Both the position numbers and the translations under genes were made by a program. Shown here piece by piece: positions 1-7,856 of a stretch of 44,853 nt of DNA (position 1 is its first letter; each line of letters opens with the position of its first letter). The DNA is taken from positions 1 to 44,853 of the forward strand of contig NZ_JACJLC010000023.1 in the NCBI RefSeq assembly GCF_016901955.1, given 5' to 3'. Source of the DNA: Pseudoflavonifractor phocaeensis (lineage in GTDB: Bacteria > Bacillota > Clostridia > Oscillospirales > Oscillospiraceae). The notes beneath the pieces were generated by a model. That model saw only the letters and a program-made list of their open reading frames with translations, was not told the origin of the DNA and ran no database searches.

Positions 1-2
1 GC

Positions 3-122
3 CCCACCCCCAGCCCGGAGATGACGCCCAGCGGAGCCGGCGGGGCCGGCGGGGCCGGCGGCGCGGCCCCCGGCGTGGTGGGCACCGGCGAGACCGAGCC
101 CACGCCGGTGGTGGTGGAATAA
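3..122 (+). CDS. C-terminal tail of an unidentified protein (partial, 5' end outside window)
   Basis: The frame that ends at the TAA at 120-122 is open to the left edge and reads as a low-complexity tail. It is rich in Pro, Thr, Gly and Ala, has four consecutive Gly-Gly-Ala-type units, and ends in Val-Val-Val-Glu. Such tails are typical of the disordered C-terminus of penicillin-binding proteins, PASTA proteins or secreted proteins, but no domain is inside the window, so I do not name it. The stop lies 21 nt before the -35 box of the rpsU promoter. Only about 39 codons are visible. Confidence 0.55.
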   Translation, partial: PTPSPEMTPSGAGGAGGAGGAAPGVVGTGETEPTPVVVE

Positions 123-142
123 CGTCCCGGGAAAATCCACTC

Positions 143-171
143 TTGACAATTGCGCTGAGAAGGAATACAAT
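143..171 (+). promoter_or_regulatory. sigma-A promoter of rpsU
   Basis: A consensus -35 TTGACA (143-148) and -10 TACAAT (166-171) are separated by exactly 17 nt. Transcription should start near 178 and give a leader of about 66 nt before rpsU. That leader contains a short GC hairpin (GCGGTGG/CCGCCGC around a GATC loop, about 206-223) just before the ribosome site. Confidence 0.85.
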
Positions 172-243
172 GATTCTGTTAAAGCCATATCTATGTGGCC
201 CTTTGGCGGTGGGATCCCGCCGCTTCGGAGGGAGGGGAAGTCA

Positions 244-426
244 ATGTCGGAAGTCCATGTGAAGGACGGCGAGTCCTTGGAGAACGCGCTGAAGCGTTTC
301 AAGCGCAGCTGTGCCAAGTCTGGTGTTCTGGCCGAGGTTCGTAAGCGCGAGCACTACGAGAGCCCGAGCGTCAAGCGCCGCAAGAAGTCTGAGGCCGCCC
401 GGAAGAATCGCAAGAAGTATTATTGA
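244..426 (+). CDS. rpsU: 30S ribosomal protein S21
   Basis: This is bS21, a small very basic protein of the 30S platform near the anti-Shine-Dalgarno end of 16S rRNA, with a role in initiation. The 60-residue product starts [19 protein letters not shown], which is diagnostic, and ends in a Lys/Arg-rich tail ([13 protein letters not shown]). The frame is open upstream to 193, but the ATG at 244 gives the normal family start and has a purine-rich ribosome site (GGAGGGAGGGG) directly before it. It is a single-gene unit with its own promoter and a strong terminator. Confidence 0.97.
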   Translation: MSEVHVKDGESLENALKRFKRSCAKSGVLAEVRKREHYESPSVKRRKKSEAARKNRKKYY

Positions 427-436
427 TGCTGACTTT

Positions 437-475
437 ACAAGCCCCGCGCCATACGGCGCGGGGCTTGTTACGTTT
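437..475. terminator. bidirectional terminator between rpsU and the leftward gene
   Basis: A perfect 14-bp stem (437-450 with 455-468, core GCCCCGCGCC/GGCGCGGGGC) has an ATAC loop. It is followed by a T-rich tract on the + strand and preceded by an AAAG tract that gives T residues on the - strand. It sits between two convergent stop codons and probably serves both. Confidence 0.85.
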
Positions 476-1251
476 TAGGCCAGCAGCTCCTCCAGCAGAT
501 CATCCACCTGGGGATAGGACAGCACCGCTTGGCGGATGCCCAGCCGGGCGGCCACCTGAAGCTTTTTGCGGATGGAACCGGCATCGTCGAAGAGAATGAA
601 GTGAGCTCCGTTTTCTCGGGACATGTAGGTGAAGTAATGGGCGCACAGCTCGGAGGAGAAGAACACCGAGGGGGATCGTTCTTCCAACGTCTGACGAAGG
701 GCCTGACGGGTGAGGGGCCTGCCCTGTCCGTCAGGAGAGGGCAGATAGAAATCCTCCGCCACCCGCTCCACAGCCAGCACCACCCGGTCCTTGCCGTACC
801 GCTCCGTCGCCTCGGACAGCCGCTGGGTCAGGGAGCCGCCGGACAGGGCGGAGGAGATCAGCACCCGGACGGTTTCGCAGCAGCCTCCGTAGGGCTCGGT
901 GACGTAAATGGGCCACCCCCGGTTCCGGAACAGAGCGGACAGCCGGCGGAGGACCTCCTCCAACAGGGGGAAGGGCCGCCCCTCAAAATCGCACAGCAGG
1001 CCGGTGAACCCCCGGGCGGCGCATTCCCGCATTACCTCCTGACAGAAAGCCTCCGGTTGTCCCCGTCCGTCAAATCCTGCGCAATCCAGGCCCATAAGCC
1101 CTCCCCGGGCGGATACCGGCATATTGGCCCGGAACAGATGGGGGCCGCCCCCCACTCGGTAGGCGGCATGGGCTACCGGCAGCCCAAAGGTCAGAGCTTC
1201 CCGGCAGCGGTCGGGCGGCACGGTGAGGATCGGTTTGAAATTCAGCTCCAT
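475..1251 (-). CDS. GH18-like TIM-barrel protein of unknown function
   Basis: The product has 258 residues. I see no signal peptide, membrane segment or LysM module, so it is probably cytoplasmic. Its layout resembles the glycoside hydrolase 18 fold of spore-germination hydrolases. Residues 81-90 (GFTGLLCDFE) match the strand that carries the DxE catalytic signature, with Asp88 and Glu90. The C-terminus (FDDAGSIRKKLQVAARLGI) matches the family's closing Asp-Asp, Ser-x-x-x-Lys and Gly region. Sequence match elsewhere is weak, so catalytic activity is uncertain. It converges on rpsU and is transcribed away from yqeG. Its specific role is unknown; the fold assignment is an inference from motif spacing. 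Confidence 0.55.
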   Translation of the reverse strand: MELNFKPILTVPPDRCREALTFGLPVAHAAYRVGGGPHLFRANMPVSARGGLMGLDCAGFDGRGQPEAFCQEVMRECAARGFTGLLCDFEGRPFPLLEEVLRRLSALFRNRGWPIYVTEPYGGCCETVRVLISSALSGGSLTQRLSEATERYGKDRVVLAVERVAEDFYLPSPDGQGRPLTRQALRQTLEERSPSVFFSSELCAHYFTYMSRENGAHFILFDDAGSIRKKLQVAARLGIRQAVLSYPQVDDLLEELLA

Positions 1252-1266
1252 CGGTCAGCTACCCCC

Positions 1267-1295
1267 TTGTCCAATCAGTCAGAAGCGTGTATAAT
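1267..1295 (+). promoter_or_regulatory. sigma-A promoter of the yqeG unit
   Basis: TTGTCC (1267-1272) and a consensus TATAAT (1290-1295) are separated by 17 nt. The start point is about 30 nt before the yqeG ATG. No terminator is visible before the M24 peptidase gene, so yqeG, the Nfo-like gene and the peptidase probably share this promoter. Confidence 0.8.
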
Positions 1296-1333
1296 CCTAT
1301 GCGGACAAAACGGCGGATAGACGAGGTGAAGGA

Positions 1334-1834
1334 ATGCTGACGGCCTACTGGACAGGAAAGAGTATTTTTGACATCGAACCGGCGACCCTGGCCCGGCGGG
1401 GCATCCAGCTGTTGCTGGCCGACCTGGACAACACTCTGGTACCCTATGGGGTGCCCGAGCCTACCGAACAGGTGCGGGCCTGGACTCGGTCCCTGGCGGA
1501 CCACGGGGTTACCCTCTTCGTTCTGTCCAACAACCGGCATCCCGGCCGTCCGGAGCGGTTCTCCAACGCGTTGGGGGTCCCCTTTATCGGCCACGCCGGC
1601 AAACCCAAGCCAACCTCTTTTTTCCTTGCCATGGAGCGGATGGGCTGTACCCCGGCCCAGACCGCCATTGTGGGGGACCAGATTTTTACTGACATTCTGG
1701 GCGGCAGTCGGGCTGGGGTGACCACCCTCCTGGTGGAGCCCATCCGCCTGGCGGGCAACCCGGGGCGCTACCTGCGGTACGCCGCCGAGTGGCCCTTCCG
1801 TGCCCTGACGAAAAGGAGAGCAAAACCACTATGA
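1334..1834 (+). CDS. yqeG: YqeG-family HAD IIIA phosphatase
   Basis: This is a 166-residue HAD-superfamily protein of the YqeG/PGP-like family. Motif I is DLDNTL (Asp30 and Asp32 as nucleophile and acid/base). Motif II lies in LFVLSNN, the lysine in GKPKP, and motif III in GDQIFTDILGG. Family members are small phosphatases; relatives act on phosphatidylglycerophosphate, while bacterial YqeG is usually found near ribosome-assembly genes and its substrate is not settled. A GAGGTG ribosome site lies 5 nt before the ATG. The last codons overlap the next gene as ATGA (1831-1834), which indicates translational coupling. Confidence 0.9.
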   Translation: MLTAYWTGKSIFDIEPATLARRGIQLLLADLDNTLVPYGVPEPTEQVRAWTRSLADHGVTLFVLSNNRHPGRPERFSNALGVPFIGHAGKPKPTSFFLAMERMGCTPAQTAIVGDQIFTDILGGSRAGVTTLLVEPIRLAGNPGRYLRYAAEWPFRALTKRRAKPL

Positions 1835-2676
1835 GCGCCAGATTCGGACCGGCGGGCAACGCCGATTCTTTTCCCTATAAATCTTCTGTGGAAGCCCCCA
1901 AATGGCTGGCAGGTCTGGGGCTGGACTGCTACGAGTACCAGTGTGGCAAAGGGGTCAACGTGGGAGAGGACACCGCCCGGAAGGTGGGTGCGGCGGCGAA
2001 GGAGGCGAATATCAGCCTGTCCCTTCACGCGCCCTATTTCATCAACCTGGCCAACCCGGACCCGGACAGCCTGCAAAAGACCGTGGGCTACATTACCGCC
2101 GCCTGCCGGGCGGCGGACTGGATGGGGGCCGGGCGGGTGGTGATCCACTCCGGGGCCCTGATGAAGCGCACCCGGCGGGAGGCCCAGGACATTGCGATGA
2201 AGTCCCTGCGGGAGGTGGTGGCAGCCTGCGACGGCGCCGGCTTCAGTCACATCACCCTTTGCCCCGAGACTATGGGGAAGATCAACCAGTTGGGGGACCT
2301 GGACGAGGTACTGGAGCTGTGCACCCTGGACGAGAGGCTTACCCCCTGTGTGGACTTCGGCCACCTGTACGCCCGCTCCCTGGGGGAGCTGGAGGGCCGG
2401 GAGGCCAGCGCACGAATATTGGACCGCATTCAGGAGGTACTGGGGGAGGAACGGGCCAGCTGCTTCCACAGTCACTTTTCCAAGATCCAGTTCACCCCCA
2501 AGGGGGGCGAAAAAATGCACCTGACCTTTGACCAAGAAGAATTCGGCCCAGACCCCGCTCCCCTGATGGCCGAGGTGGCCCGCCGGGGCTGGAGCCCCAC
2601 CTTTATCTGTGAAAGCGCCGGTACGCAGGCAGAGGACGCGCTGACTATGAAAGGGCTGTACCAACAGGCTCTGTAG
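1831..2676 (+). CDS. AP endonuclease family 2 (endonuclease IV-like) protein
   Basis: A 281-residue TIM barrel of the Nfo/xylose-isomerase-like superfamily. Endonuclease IV cleaves DNA at abasic sites using three Zn ions. Candidate metal ligands are visible in order: His in SLHAPYFINLAN, His in VIHSG, Glu in PETMGKINQLG, Asp and His in VDFGHLYAR, His in HSHFSK, His in KMHLTF, and Glu in FICES. Length matches Nfo (about 280-300). The frame is open from 1789, but ATG 1831 has an AAAAGGAG site and makes the usual start. It is coupled to yqeG by a 4-nt overlap. It could be a divergent Nfo paralogue or a sugar-phosphate isomerase-like enzyme. Confidence 0.82.
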   Translation: MSARFGPAGNADSFPYKSSVEAPKWLAGLGLDCYEYQCGKGVNVGEDTARKVGAAAKEANISLSLHAPYFINLANPDPDSLQKTVGYITAACRAADWMGAGRVVIHSGALMKRTRREAQDIAMKSLREVVAACDGAGFSHITLCPETMGKINQLGDLDEVLELCTLDERLTPCVDFGHLYARSLGELEGREASARILDRIQEVLGEERASCFHSHFSKIQFTPKGGEKMHLTFDQEEFGPDPAPLMAEVARRGWSPTFICESAGTQAEDALTMKGLYQQAL

Positions 2677-2699
2677 GGGCCGGACACCTGGCCGGCCCC
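2676..2699 (+). other. intercistronic GC hairpin after the Nfo-like gene
   Basis: GGGGCCGG (2676-2683) pairs with CCGGCCCC (2692-2699). There is no T tract after it, so it looks more like an mRNA-stabilising or processing hairpin, or a weak terminator, than a strong stop before the peptidase gene. Confidence 0.4.
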
Positions 2700-2742
2700 A
2701 CCGCTGGAGATTCCATAAGCCATCAGAAAGGAAGTCTTTATC

Positions 2743-3807
2743 ATGAATCATCTCAAGCAGATTGCCGCCAAGCTGGAGGAGTACGGTCTGGACGCCATGC
2801 TGCTCACCAGCGAGCCCGGCGAGTACTACGCCATCGGATTCCACGGCGAGGGCGCCGTGGTGGTCACCAAAGGGGAGTGCCGCTATTTTACCGATTCCCG
2901 GTATATTGAGGCGGCAGAAAAGCTGGTCACTGGCGCCAACATCACCATGACCTCCGCCTCCGCCGCCCAGAAGCCCCTGGTACTCAAGGCGGTGGAGGAG
3001 CTGGGCATCCAGAAGCTGGGCTTTGAGGACGGCTACATGACGGTGGCCCAGTACAACAGTTATGCCCAGGCCCTGCCCTGTACCCTGGTGCCCGCCCAGA
3101 AGCTGGTCACCGGACTGCGGGCCGCCAAGGATGCCGAGGAGATTGCTCTGATGACCCGGGCCCAGGAGATCACCGACCAGGCCTTTACTGCCATCCTGAA
3201 GTTCATCAAGCCCGGTATGACCGAGCGGGAGATCGCCGCCCGGCTGCAGTACGAGATGCTTTGCCTGGGGGCGGAAAAGATGAGCTTTGACCCCATCGTG
3301 GTGGCAGGGCCCAACGGCTCCCTGCCCCATGGCATCCCCGGAGACCGGAAGGTGGAGGTGGGAGATTTCCTCACCATGGACTTCGGCTGCAAGTACGGCG
3401 GCTATTGCTCCGACATGACCCGCACCATCGCCATTGGTCAGCCCACCGAGGAGATGCGCAAGGTGTATGATACGGTGCTCCAGGCCCAGCTGGCGGGCAT
3501 CGCAAAGGCCAAGGCCGGAGTGCCCGGCGTGGAGATCCACAAGGCTGCCGCCCAGGTGATTGAAGAGGCGGGCTACGGGGCATACTTTGGACATGGCTTC
3601 GGCCACAGCGTAGGCATCGAGATTCATGAGGACCCCAACGCCAACAGCCGGGACACCACTCCCATGCCGGTGGGGGCCGCCGTGTCCGCCGAGCCCGGCA
3701 TCTATCTGCCCGGGAAATTCGGTGTGCGCATCGAGGATGTGCTTATTTACACCGAGGACGGTTCGGTGAATCTTACCAAATCGCCCAAAGAGCTTATTAT
3801 TCTTTAA
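2743..3807 (+). CDS. M24-family Xaa-Pro aminopeptidase
   Basis: This 354-residue cytoplasmic metallopeptidase removes N-terminal residues that precede proline. It has the creatinase-like N-terminal domain (about 1-125) and the pita-bread catalytic domain (about 130-354). The metal ligands of M24B are all present: Asp213 in MDFGCKYGGY, Asp224 in SDMTRT, His in GHGFGHSVG, Glu in SAEPGIY and Glu in VRIEDV. An AAAGGAAG site precedes the ATG. It sits directly upstream of efp, the same arrangement as yqhT-efp in Bacillus. That may be meaningful because EF-P relieves proline stalling and this enzyme processes proline peptides, but the link is inference. Confidence 0.93.
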   Translation: MNHLKQIAAKLEEYGLDAMLLTSEPGEYYAIGFHGEGAVVVTKGECRYFTDSRYIEAAEKLVTGANITMTSASAAQKPLVLKAVEELGIQKLGFEDGYMTVAQYNSYAQALPCTLVPAQKLVTGLRAAKDAEEIALMTRAQEITDQAFTAILKFIKPGMTEREIAARLQYEMLCLGAEKMSFDPIVVAGPNGSLPHGIPGDRKVEVGDFLTMDFGCKYGGYCSDMTRTIAIGQPTEEMRKVYDTVLQAQLAGIAKAKAGVPGVEIHKAAAQVIEEAGYGAYFGHGFGHSVGIEIHEDPNANSRDTTPMPVGAAVSAEPGIYLPGKFGVRIEDVLIYTEDGSVNLTKSPKELIIL

Positions 3808-3813
3808 AAAGCC

Positions 3814-3842
3814 TTGCAAAGTAAGGGATTATGGGGTAAAAT
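3814..3842 (+). promoter_or_regulatory. sigma-A promoter of efp
   Basis: TTGCAA (3814-3819) and TAAAAT (3837-3842) are separated by 17 nt. They begin 6 nt after the peptidase stop, so efp can be expressed independently of the upstream genes. Confidence 0.75.
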
Positions 3843-3886
3843 AGCTTAGCTGAATTTTTGAATACCTGTTTGGAGGATGAATACCA

Positions 3887-4456
3887 ATGCCTACGATTAC
3901 TGCCAGCGATTTCCGTAACGGCGTGACCTTCGAGATGGACGGTCAGGTCATGCAGGTGGTGGAGTTCCAGCACGTCAAGCCCGGCAAGGGCGCCGCTTTT
4001 GTGCGCACCAAGATGAAGAACGTCATTACCGGCGGCGTGACTGAAACCTCCTTCAACCCCACCGCCAAGTTTGAGCAGGCCTATGTGGAGCGCAAGGACA
4101 TGGAGTACAGCTACAACGACGGCGATCTGTACTACTTCATGGACCCCGAGACCTACGACCTGGTGCCCATCGGTTCTGAGCTGCTGGGCGACAATTTCCG
4201 CTTCGTCAAGGAGAACATGGTATGCAAGATCAACTCCTATAAGGGTAAGATCTTCGCCGTGGAGCCTCCCACCTTTGTGGAGCTGGAGGTCAGTGAGACC
4301 GATCCCGGTTTCAAGGGCGACACCGCTACCAACGTCACCAAGCCCGCTACCCTGGAGACCGGCGCTGAGATCAAGGTGCCCCTGTTCATCAACCCCGGCG
4401 ACAAGATCAAGATCGACACCCGTACCGGGGAGTATCTGGAGCGCTGCAAGGCTTAA
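3887..4456 (+). CDS. efp: translation elongation factor P
   Basis: EF-P binds between the ribosomal P and E sites and helps form peptide bonds at polyproline stretches. The 189-residue product has the KOW-like domain I with the modifiable loop KPGKGAAF; the usually modified residue aligns to Lys34. Two OB domains follow, ending in the conserved [17 protein letters not shown] signature. A GGAGG site lies 10 nt before the ATG. The modification enzyme is not encoded in this window. Confidence 0.97.
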   Translation: MPTITASDFRNGVTFEMDGQVMQVVEFQHVKPGKGAAFVRTKMKNVITGGVTETSFNPTAKFEQAYVERKDMEYSYNDGDLYYFMDPETYDLVPIGSELLGDNFRFVKENMVCKINSYKGKIFAVEPPTFVELEVSETDPGFKGDTATNVTKPATLETGAEIKVPLFINPGDKIKIDTRTGEYLERCKA

Positions 4457-4525
4457 GCGTCCCGGTGGGAACTTTATCGAACTGGCCCTTCGAGGCCGAC
4501 TGTTAAGAAAAGGAGACACCTGTTT

Positions 4526-4990
4526 ATGACGATTTCTGAGAAGGTCGCGTATCTGAAGGGCCTGGCTGAGGGCCTCAACATCGACACCGAGAAGTCCAAG
4601 GAGGGCAAGCTGATCTCCGTGATGATCGGCATCCTGGAGGAGATCTCCATGTCCATCGAGGATCTGGAGGAGAACAACGAGGCCCTGGGCGAGGAGATCG
4701 ACGCCCTGTCCGACGACCTGGCCGATGTGGAAAAGGCTGTTTACGAGGACGAGGAGGAAGAGGACGACTGCTGCTGCGGCGGGGACGACGACTTTTTTGA
4801 GACCGAGTGCCCCAACTGTGGCGAGACTCTGGTGATCGACGAGTCCATCCTGGACGCCGGCGTCATCCAGTGCCCCAGCTGCCAGCAGAAGTTTGCCCTG
4901 GACCTGTCCGATGACTGCTGCTGCGGCGATGAGGACGAGAACGATTGCGGCTGTGGCTGCGGCTGTGAGGACCACGACCACGAGGAGTAA
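4526..4990 (+). CDS. CD1247 N-terminal domain zinc-ribbon protein
   Basis: A 154-residue very acidic protein of unknown function. The N-terminal about 75 residues (TISEKVAYLKGLAEGLNI onward) match the helical CD1247-type domain known from Clostridia. After an acidic linker comes one treble-clef zinc ribbon (ECPNC...IQCPSC, about residues 92-117). The tail is rich in Cys, Asp and His (repeated DDCCCG and CGCGC), which suggests metal binding. An AAAAGGAG site precedes the ATG. It follows efp by 69 nt and ends at a strong terminator, so it probably shares the efp transcript. Confidence 0.8.
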   Translation: MTISEKVAYLKGLAEGLNIDTEKSKEGKLISVMIGILEEISMSIEDLEENNEALGEEIDALSDDLADVEKAVYEDEEEEDDCCCGGDDDFFETECPNCGETLVIDESILDAGVIQCPSCQQKFALDLSDDCCCGDEDENDCGCGCGCEDHDHEE

Positions 4991-5015
4991 GACACACCAC
5001 GAGACAGAAACTGTG

Positions 5016-5050
5016 AGAGCGCCGGGGACAGTCCCCGGCGCTCTTTTTTG
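5016..5050 (+). terminator. intrinsic terminator of the efp unit
   Basis: A perfect 13-bp stem (5016-5028 with 5032-5044, core GCGCCGGGGA/TCCCCGGCGC) has a CAG loop and runs into seven T residues. Confidence 0.9.
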
Positions 5051-5121
5051 CCTTTGGCAGATGTTTCCCGGGAATGCCCACAAAAAGGTGGGATTTTGTT
5101 GAAATTGGCGGGCCTTCTCCC

Positions 5122-5151
5122 TTGCGCCATCCAATGGGGCCGTAGTATAAT
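5122..5151 (+). promoter_or_regulatory. putative promoter of feoB
   Basis: A consensus TATAAT (5146-5151) is preceded at 18 nt by TTGCGC (5122-5127). The leader of about 45 nt has no recognisable Fur or DtxR box. Iron control, if any, cannot be read from it. Confidence 0.55.
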
Positions 5152-5200
5152 GGGCTGGGAATTAGATGCGTTTAACTCTTACATAATCGGATGGGATAAG

Positions 5201-7648
5201 ATGAAACAACAACAGACTGTGGACAATATAACCCTGGAGCAGGTGAGCCCCGGCCAGTGGGGCACCATCCTCCGGGTAGGCAACGACCGGGGACCGGTGA
5301 AACGGCGGCTGGTGGACATGGGTCTTACCCCCGGCACCCAGGTGATGGTGCGCAAGATAGCCCCCTTTGGCGACCCTTTGGAGCTCAACCTGAGAGGCTA
5401 CGAGCTTTCTCTGCGGAAGGAGGATGCCGCCCAGATCCTGGTAGCCACCGGCCAGGAGGGGGAACGGCGGGCGCAGGTCCGAAAGCAGCGCATAGGCATG
5501 GTGCAGCACCTGCCCGACGAGGAGACCCTGCGCCGGATGGACGCCGACCACGCCCATGAGGCCGCCGAGCATGGCGGGGAGCCCGACTACGCCAGCCATG
5601 ACACCCGACAGATGAAGCTGGCCCTGGTGGGTAATCCCAACTGCGGCAAGACTACTCTGTTCAACGCCCTCACCGGCTCCAACCAGTACGTGGGCAACTG
5701 GCCCGGCGTGACGGTGGAGAAGAAGGAGGGCCGGGCGGAGGTGGACGGCAAGAGCGTTACCGTGGTGGACCTGCCCGGCATTTACTCCCTGTCCCCCTAC
5801 TCCATGGAGGAGATCGTAGCCCGGGACTTCATCGTGGGAGAGCACCCCGACGCTATCATCGACATCATCGACGCCACCAACATTGAGCGCAATCTCTATC
5901 TTACTGCCCAGCTGCTGGAGCTGGAGCGGCCCATGGTCATTGCCCTCAATTTCATGGATGAGGTGGAACGCCACGGGGACAGGATCGACGTGGAAGGGCT
6001 GTCCCGGGCCCTGGGAGTGCCTGTCATCCCCATCACCGCCCGGTCGGGAAAAAACATCCAGGAGCTGCTGGAGGAGGCCCACCGACAGATGCACGTGGGG
6101 GTCACCGTGGAGCCCGATGACCTGTACGACGACTTTACCCACCAGATCCACCACAAGATGGGTGAGCTCATCCACGACAAGGCCTACGCCGCCCACATCC
6201 CTGCCCACTGGGCCTCCATCAAGCTCATTGAGGGGGATCAGCTGGTGGAGCAGGCCCTGGGGTTGGAGGAGGAGGACAAGGCCCGGCTGGAGGAAATCTG
6301 CCAAGAGTATGAGAGCGCCTATGATCTGGGCGACCGGGAGACCCTCATCGCCGATGCCCGGTATCAGTTCATCCAACAGGTGGTGGAGGGCTGTGTGCGC
6401 CGGGGCAGGCCCCTGGGTACCCCCACTCTGTCCGATCGGATCGACGCCGTGGTCACCCATAAGTTTCTGGCGATTCCCGTGTTCCTGCTGACCATGCTGG
6501 CCATGTTCGCCCTCACCTTCGGCCCCGGTCAAATGCTGGCTGATGGGGTAGACACCCTCATTGGCGGCTGCTTTGCCGAATGGGTCCGGAGCGTTTTGAA
6601 CGTCGCCGGCACCGCCCCATGGGTGGAGGCCCTGCTGGTGGACGGCGTCATCGCCGGGGTGGGCGGGGTGCTCACCTTCCTGCCCCAGATCGCCATCCTG
6701 TTCCTCTTCCTCTCCTTCCTGGAGGACTCGGGCTACATGGCCCGTGCGGCCTTCATCATGGACCGGCTGCTGCGGCGGTTCGGCCTCAGCGGCAAGGCCT
6801 TTATCCCCATGCTCATGGGCTTCGGCTGCACCGTCCCCGCCGTCATGGGAGCCCGCACCATGGAAAACGAGAAGGACCGGCGGATGACCATCATGCTGGT
6901 GCCCTTCATGTCCTGCTCCGCCCGGCTGCCGGTGTATGGCCTGCTCACCGCCGCCTTCTTCCCCAGGTACGGGGGGCTGGTGGTGTTCTCCCTGTATTTC
7001 CTGGGCCTGATCTTTGCCATCCTCTCGGGTATCCTGCTGAAAAAGCTGGTGTTCAAGGGGGAGCCCGCCGCCTTCGTGCTGGAGCTGCCCCCCTACCGCC
7101 TGCCCACCCTGAAGAACATTGCCCTCCACGTGTGGGAGAAGGTGAAGGGCTTCCTCATCAAGGCGGGCACCCTGATCCTGGCCATGAGCGTGCTGCTGTG
7201 GTTCCTCCAGACCTTCGGCTTTGAGGGTGGCGCCTTCGGGATGGTCTCCAATGAGGAGTACTCCATCCTGGGCACCATCGGCTCCTTCCTGGCTCCCGTC
7301 TTTGTGCCCTTGGGCTTCGGTACCTGGCAGGCGGCGGTGGCCCTGCTGTCCGGCCTGATCGCCAAGGAGATGGTGGTGTCCTCCATGAGCATGTTCTACG
7401 GCTTCTCAGTCACCGCCAGCGGCGCCGCTATCGCCGCCGCCCTGGGCTCCACCTTCCAGAGCCCCCTGGCGGCCTACTCCTTCCTGGTGTTCGTGCTGCT
7501 GTACGTCCCCTGCGTGGCGGCGGTGTCCACCATCCGCAAGGAGATGAACTCGGTGCGCTGGACCCTGGCTTCCATTGCCTGGCAGCTGGGGGCGGCCTGG
7601 CTGGGCTCCTTCCTGGTATACCAGCTTGGCTCTCTGATCTTGAGGTAA
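5201..7648 (+). CDS. feoB: ferrous iron transporter, fused FeoA-FeoB
   Basis: FeoB imports Fe(II) across the membrane and carries a G-protein domain; FeoA is normally a separate cytoplasmic SH3-like partner. Here residues about 8-82 are a FeoA domain (VKRRLVDMGLTPGTQVMV) fused to FeoB. A linker with His117, His119, His124 and His133 follows, then the G domain with G1 GNPNCGKTT (144-152), G3 DLPGIYSL and G4 NFMDEVE. The membrane part has both Gate regions (GFGCTVPAV with MSCSARLPVYG) and the helices expected. Length is 815 residues. The frame is open from 5048, but ATG 5201 gives the normal FeoA start; its ribosome site is weak. The next gene follows by 4 nt. Confidence 0.93.
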   Translation: MKQQQTVDNITLEQVSPGQWGTILRVGNDRGPVKRRLVDMGLTPGTQVMVRKIAPFGDPLELNLRGYELSLRKEDAAQILVATGQEGERRAQVRKQRIGMVQHLPDEETLRRMDADHAHEAAEHGGEPDYASHDTRQMKLALVGNPNCGKTTLFNALTGSNQYVGNWPGVTVEKKEGRAEVDGKSVTVVDLPGIYSLSPYSMEEIVARDFIVGEHPDAIIDIIDATNIERNLYLTAQLLELERPMVIALNFMDEVERHGDRIDVEGLSRALGVPVIPITARSGKNIQELLEEAHRQMHVGVTVEPDDLYDDFTHQIHHKMGELIHDKAYAAHIPAHWASIKLIEGDQLVEQALGLEEEDKARLEEICQEYESAYDLGDRETLIADARYQFIQQVVEGCVRRGRPLGTPTLSDRIDAVVTHKFLAIPVFLLTMLAMFALTFGPGQMLADGVDTLIGGCFAEWVRSVLNVAGTAPWVEALLVDGVIAGVGGVLTFLPQIAILFLFLSFLEDSGYMARAAFIMDRLLRRFGLSGKAFIPMLMGFGCTVPAVMGARTMENEKDRRMTIMLVPFMSCSARLPVYGLLTAAFFPRYGGLVVFSLYFLGLIFAILSGILLKKLVFKGEPAAFVLELPPYRLPTLKNIALHVWEKVKGFLIKAGTLILAMSVLLWFLQTFGFEGGAFGMVSNEEYSILGTIGSFLAPVFVPLGFGTWQAAVALLSGLIAKEMVVSSMSMFYGFSVTASGAAIAAALGSTFQSPLAAYSFLVFVLLYVPCVAAVSTIRKEMNSVRWTLASIAWQLGAAWLGSFLVYQLGSLILR

Positions 7649-7652
7649 CCGT

Positions 7653-7814
7653 ATGCTGAAATATGTGATTTACGCCGGTGTGGCCGCCCTCGTCCTGTGG
7701 GCGGCGGCCTACCTCATCTATCGCTTTCACCAAAATCTCAAGGGCAAGCGGGGCTGCGGCTCCGGTGGCTGTGGCTGCTGCCCCCACACCTGGTGCCGCC
7801 ACCGTAAACCCTAG
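7653..7814 (+). CDS. FeoB-associated Cys-rich membrane protein
   Basis: This 53-residue gene starts 4 nt after the feoB stop and is easily missed because of its length. The product has one N-terminal membrane helix (about residues 3-23), then a basic stretch and a Cys-rich tail (GCGSGGCGCCPHTWC, six cysteines). Size, order and composition match the FeoB-associated Cys-rich family that follows feoB in Firmicutes. These are thought to assist iron transport, perhaps by binding Fe(II) at the membrane, but the mechanism is not established. Translation is probably coupled to feoB. Confidence 0.85.
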   Translation: MLKYVIYAGVAALVLWAAAYLIYRFHQNLKGKRGCGSGGCGCCPHTWCRHRKP

Positions 7815-7856
7815 GGCCGCAAGCGTTTACGGCCTGCCGACAAGGAGGTATCTGTT

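Noticed and set aside
45-62. GGGGCCGGC repeats at the left edge as a possible repeat element
   Set aside because: They encode Gly-Gly-Ala units of a low-complexity protein tail and are not repeated elsewhere in the window.
1768-3819. 683-codon open frame on the - strand
   Set aside because: It is antisense to three clear genes (yqeG end, Nfo-like, M24 peptidase). It is open only because GC-rich codons leave few stops in that frame.
3797-5134. 445-codon open frame on the - strand
   Set aside because: It is antisense to efp and the CD1247-domain gene, and spans their terminator.
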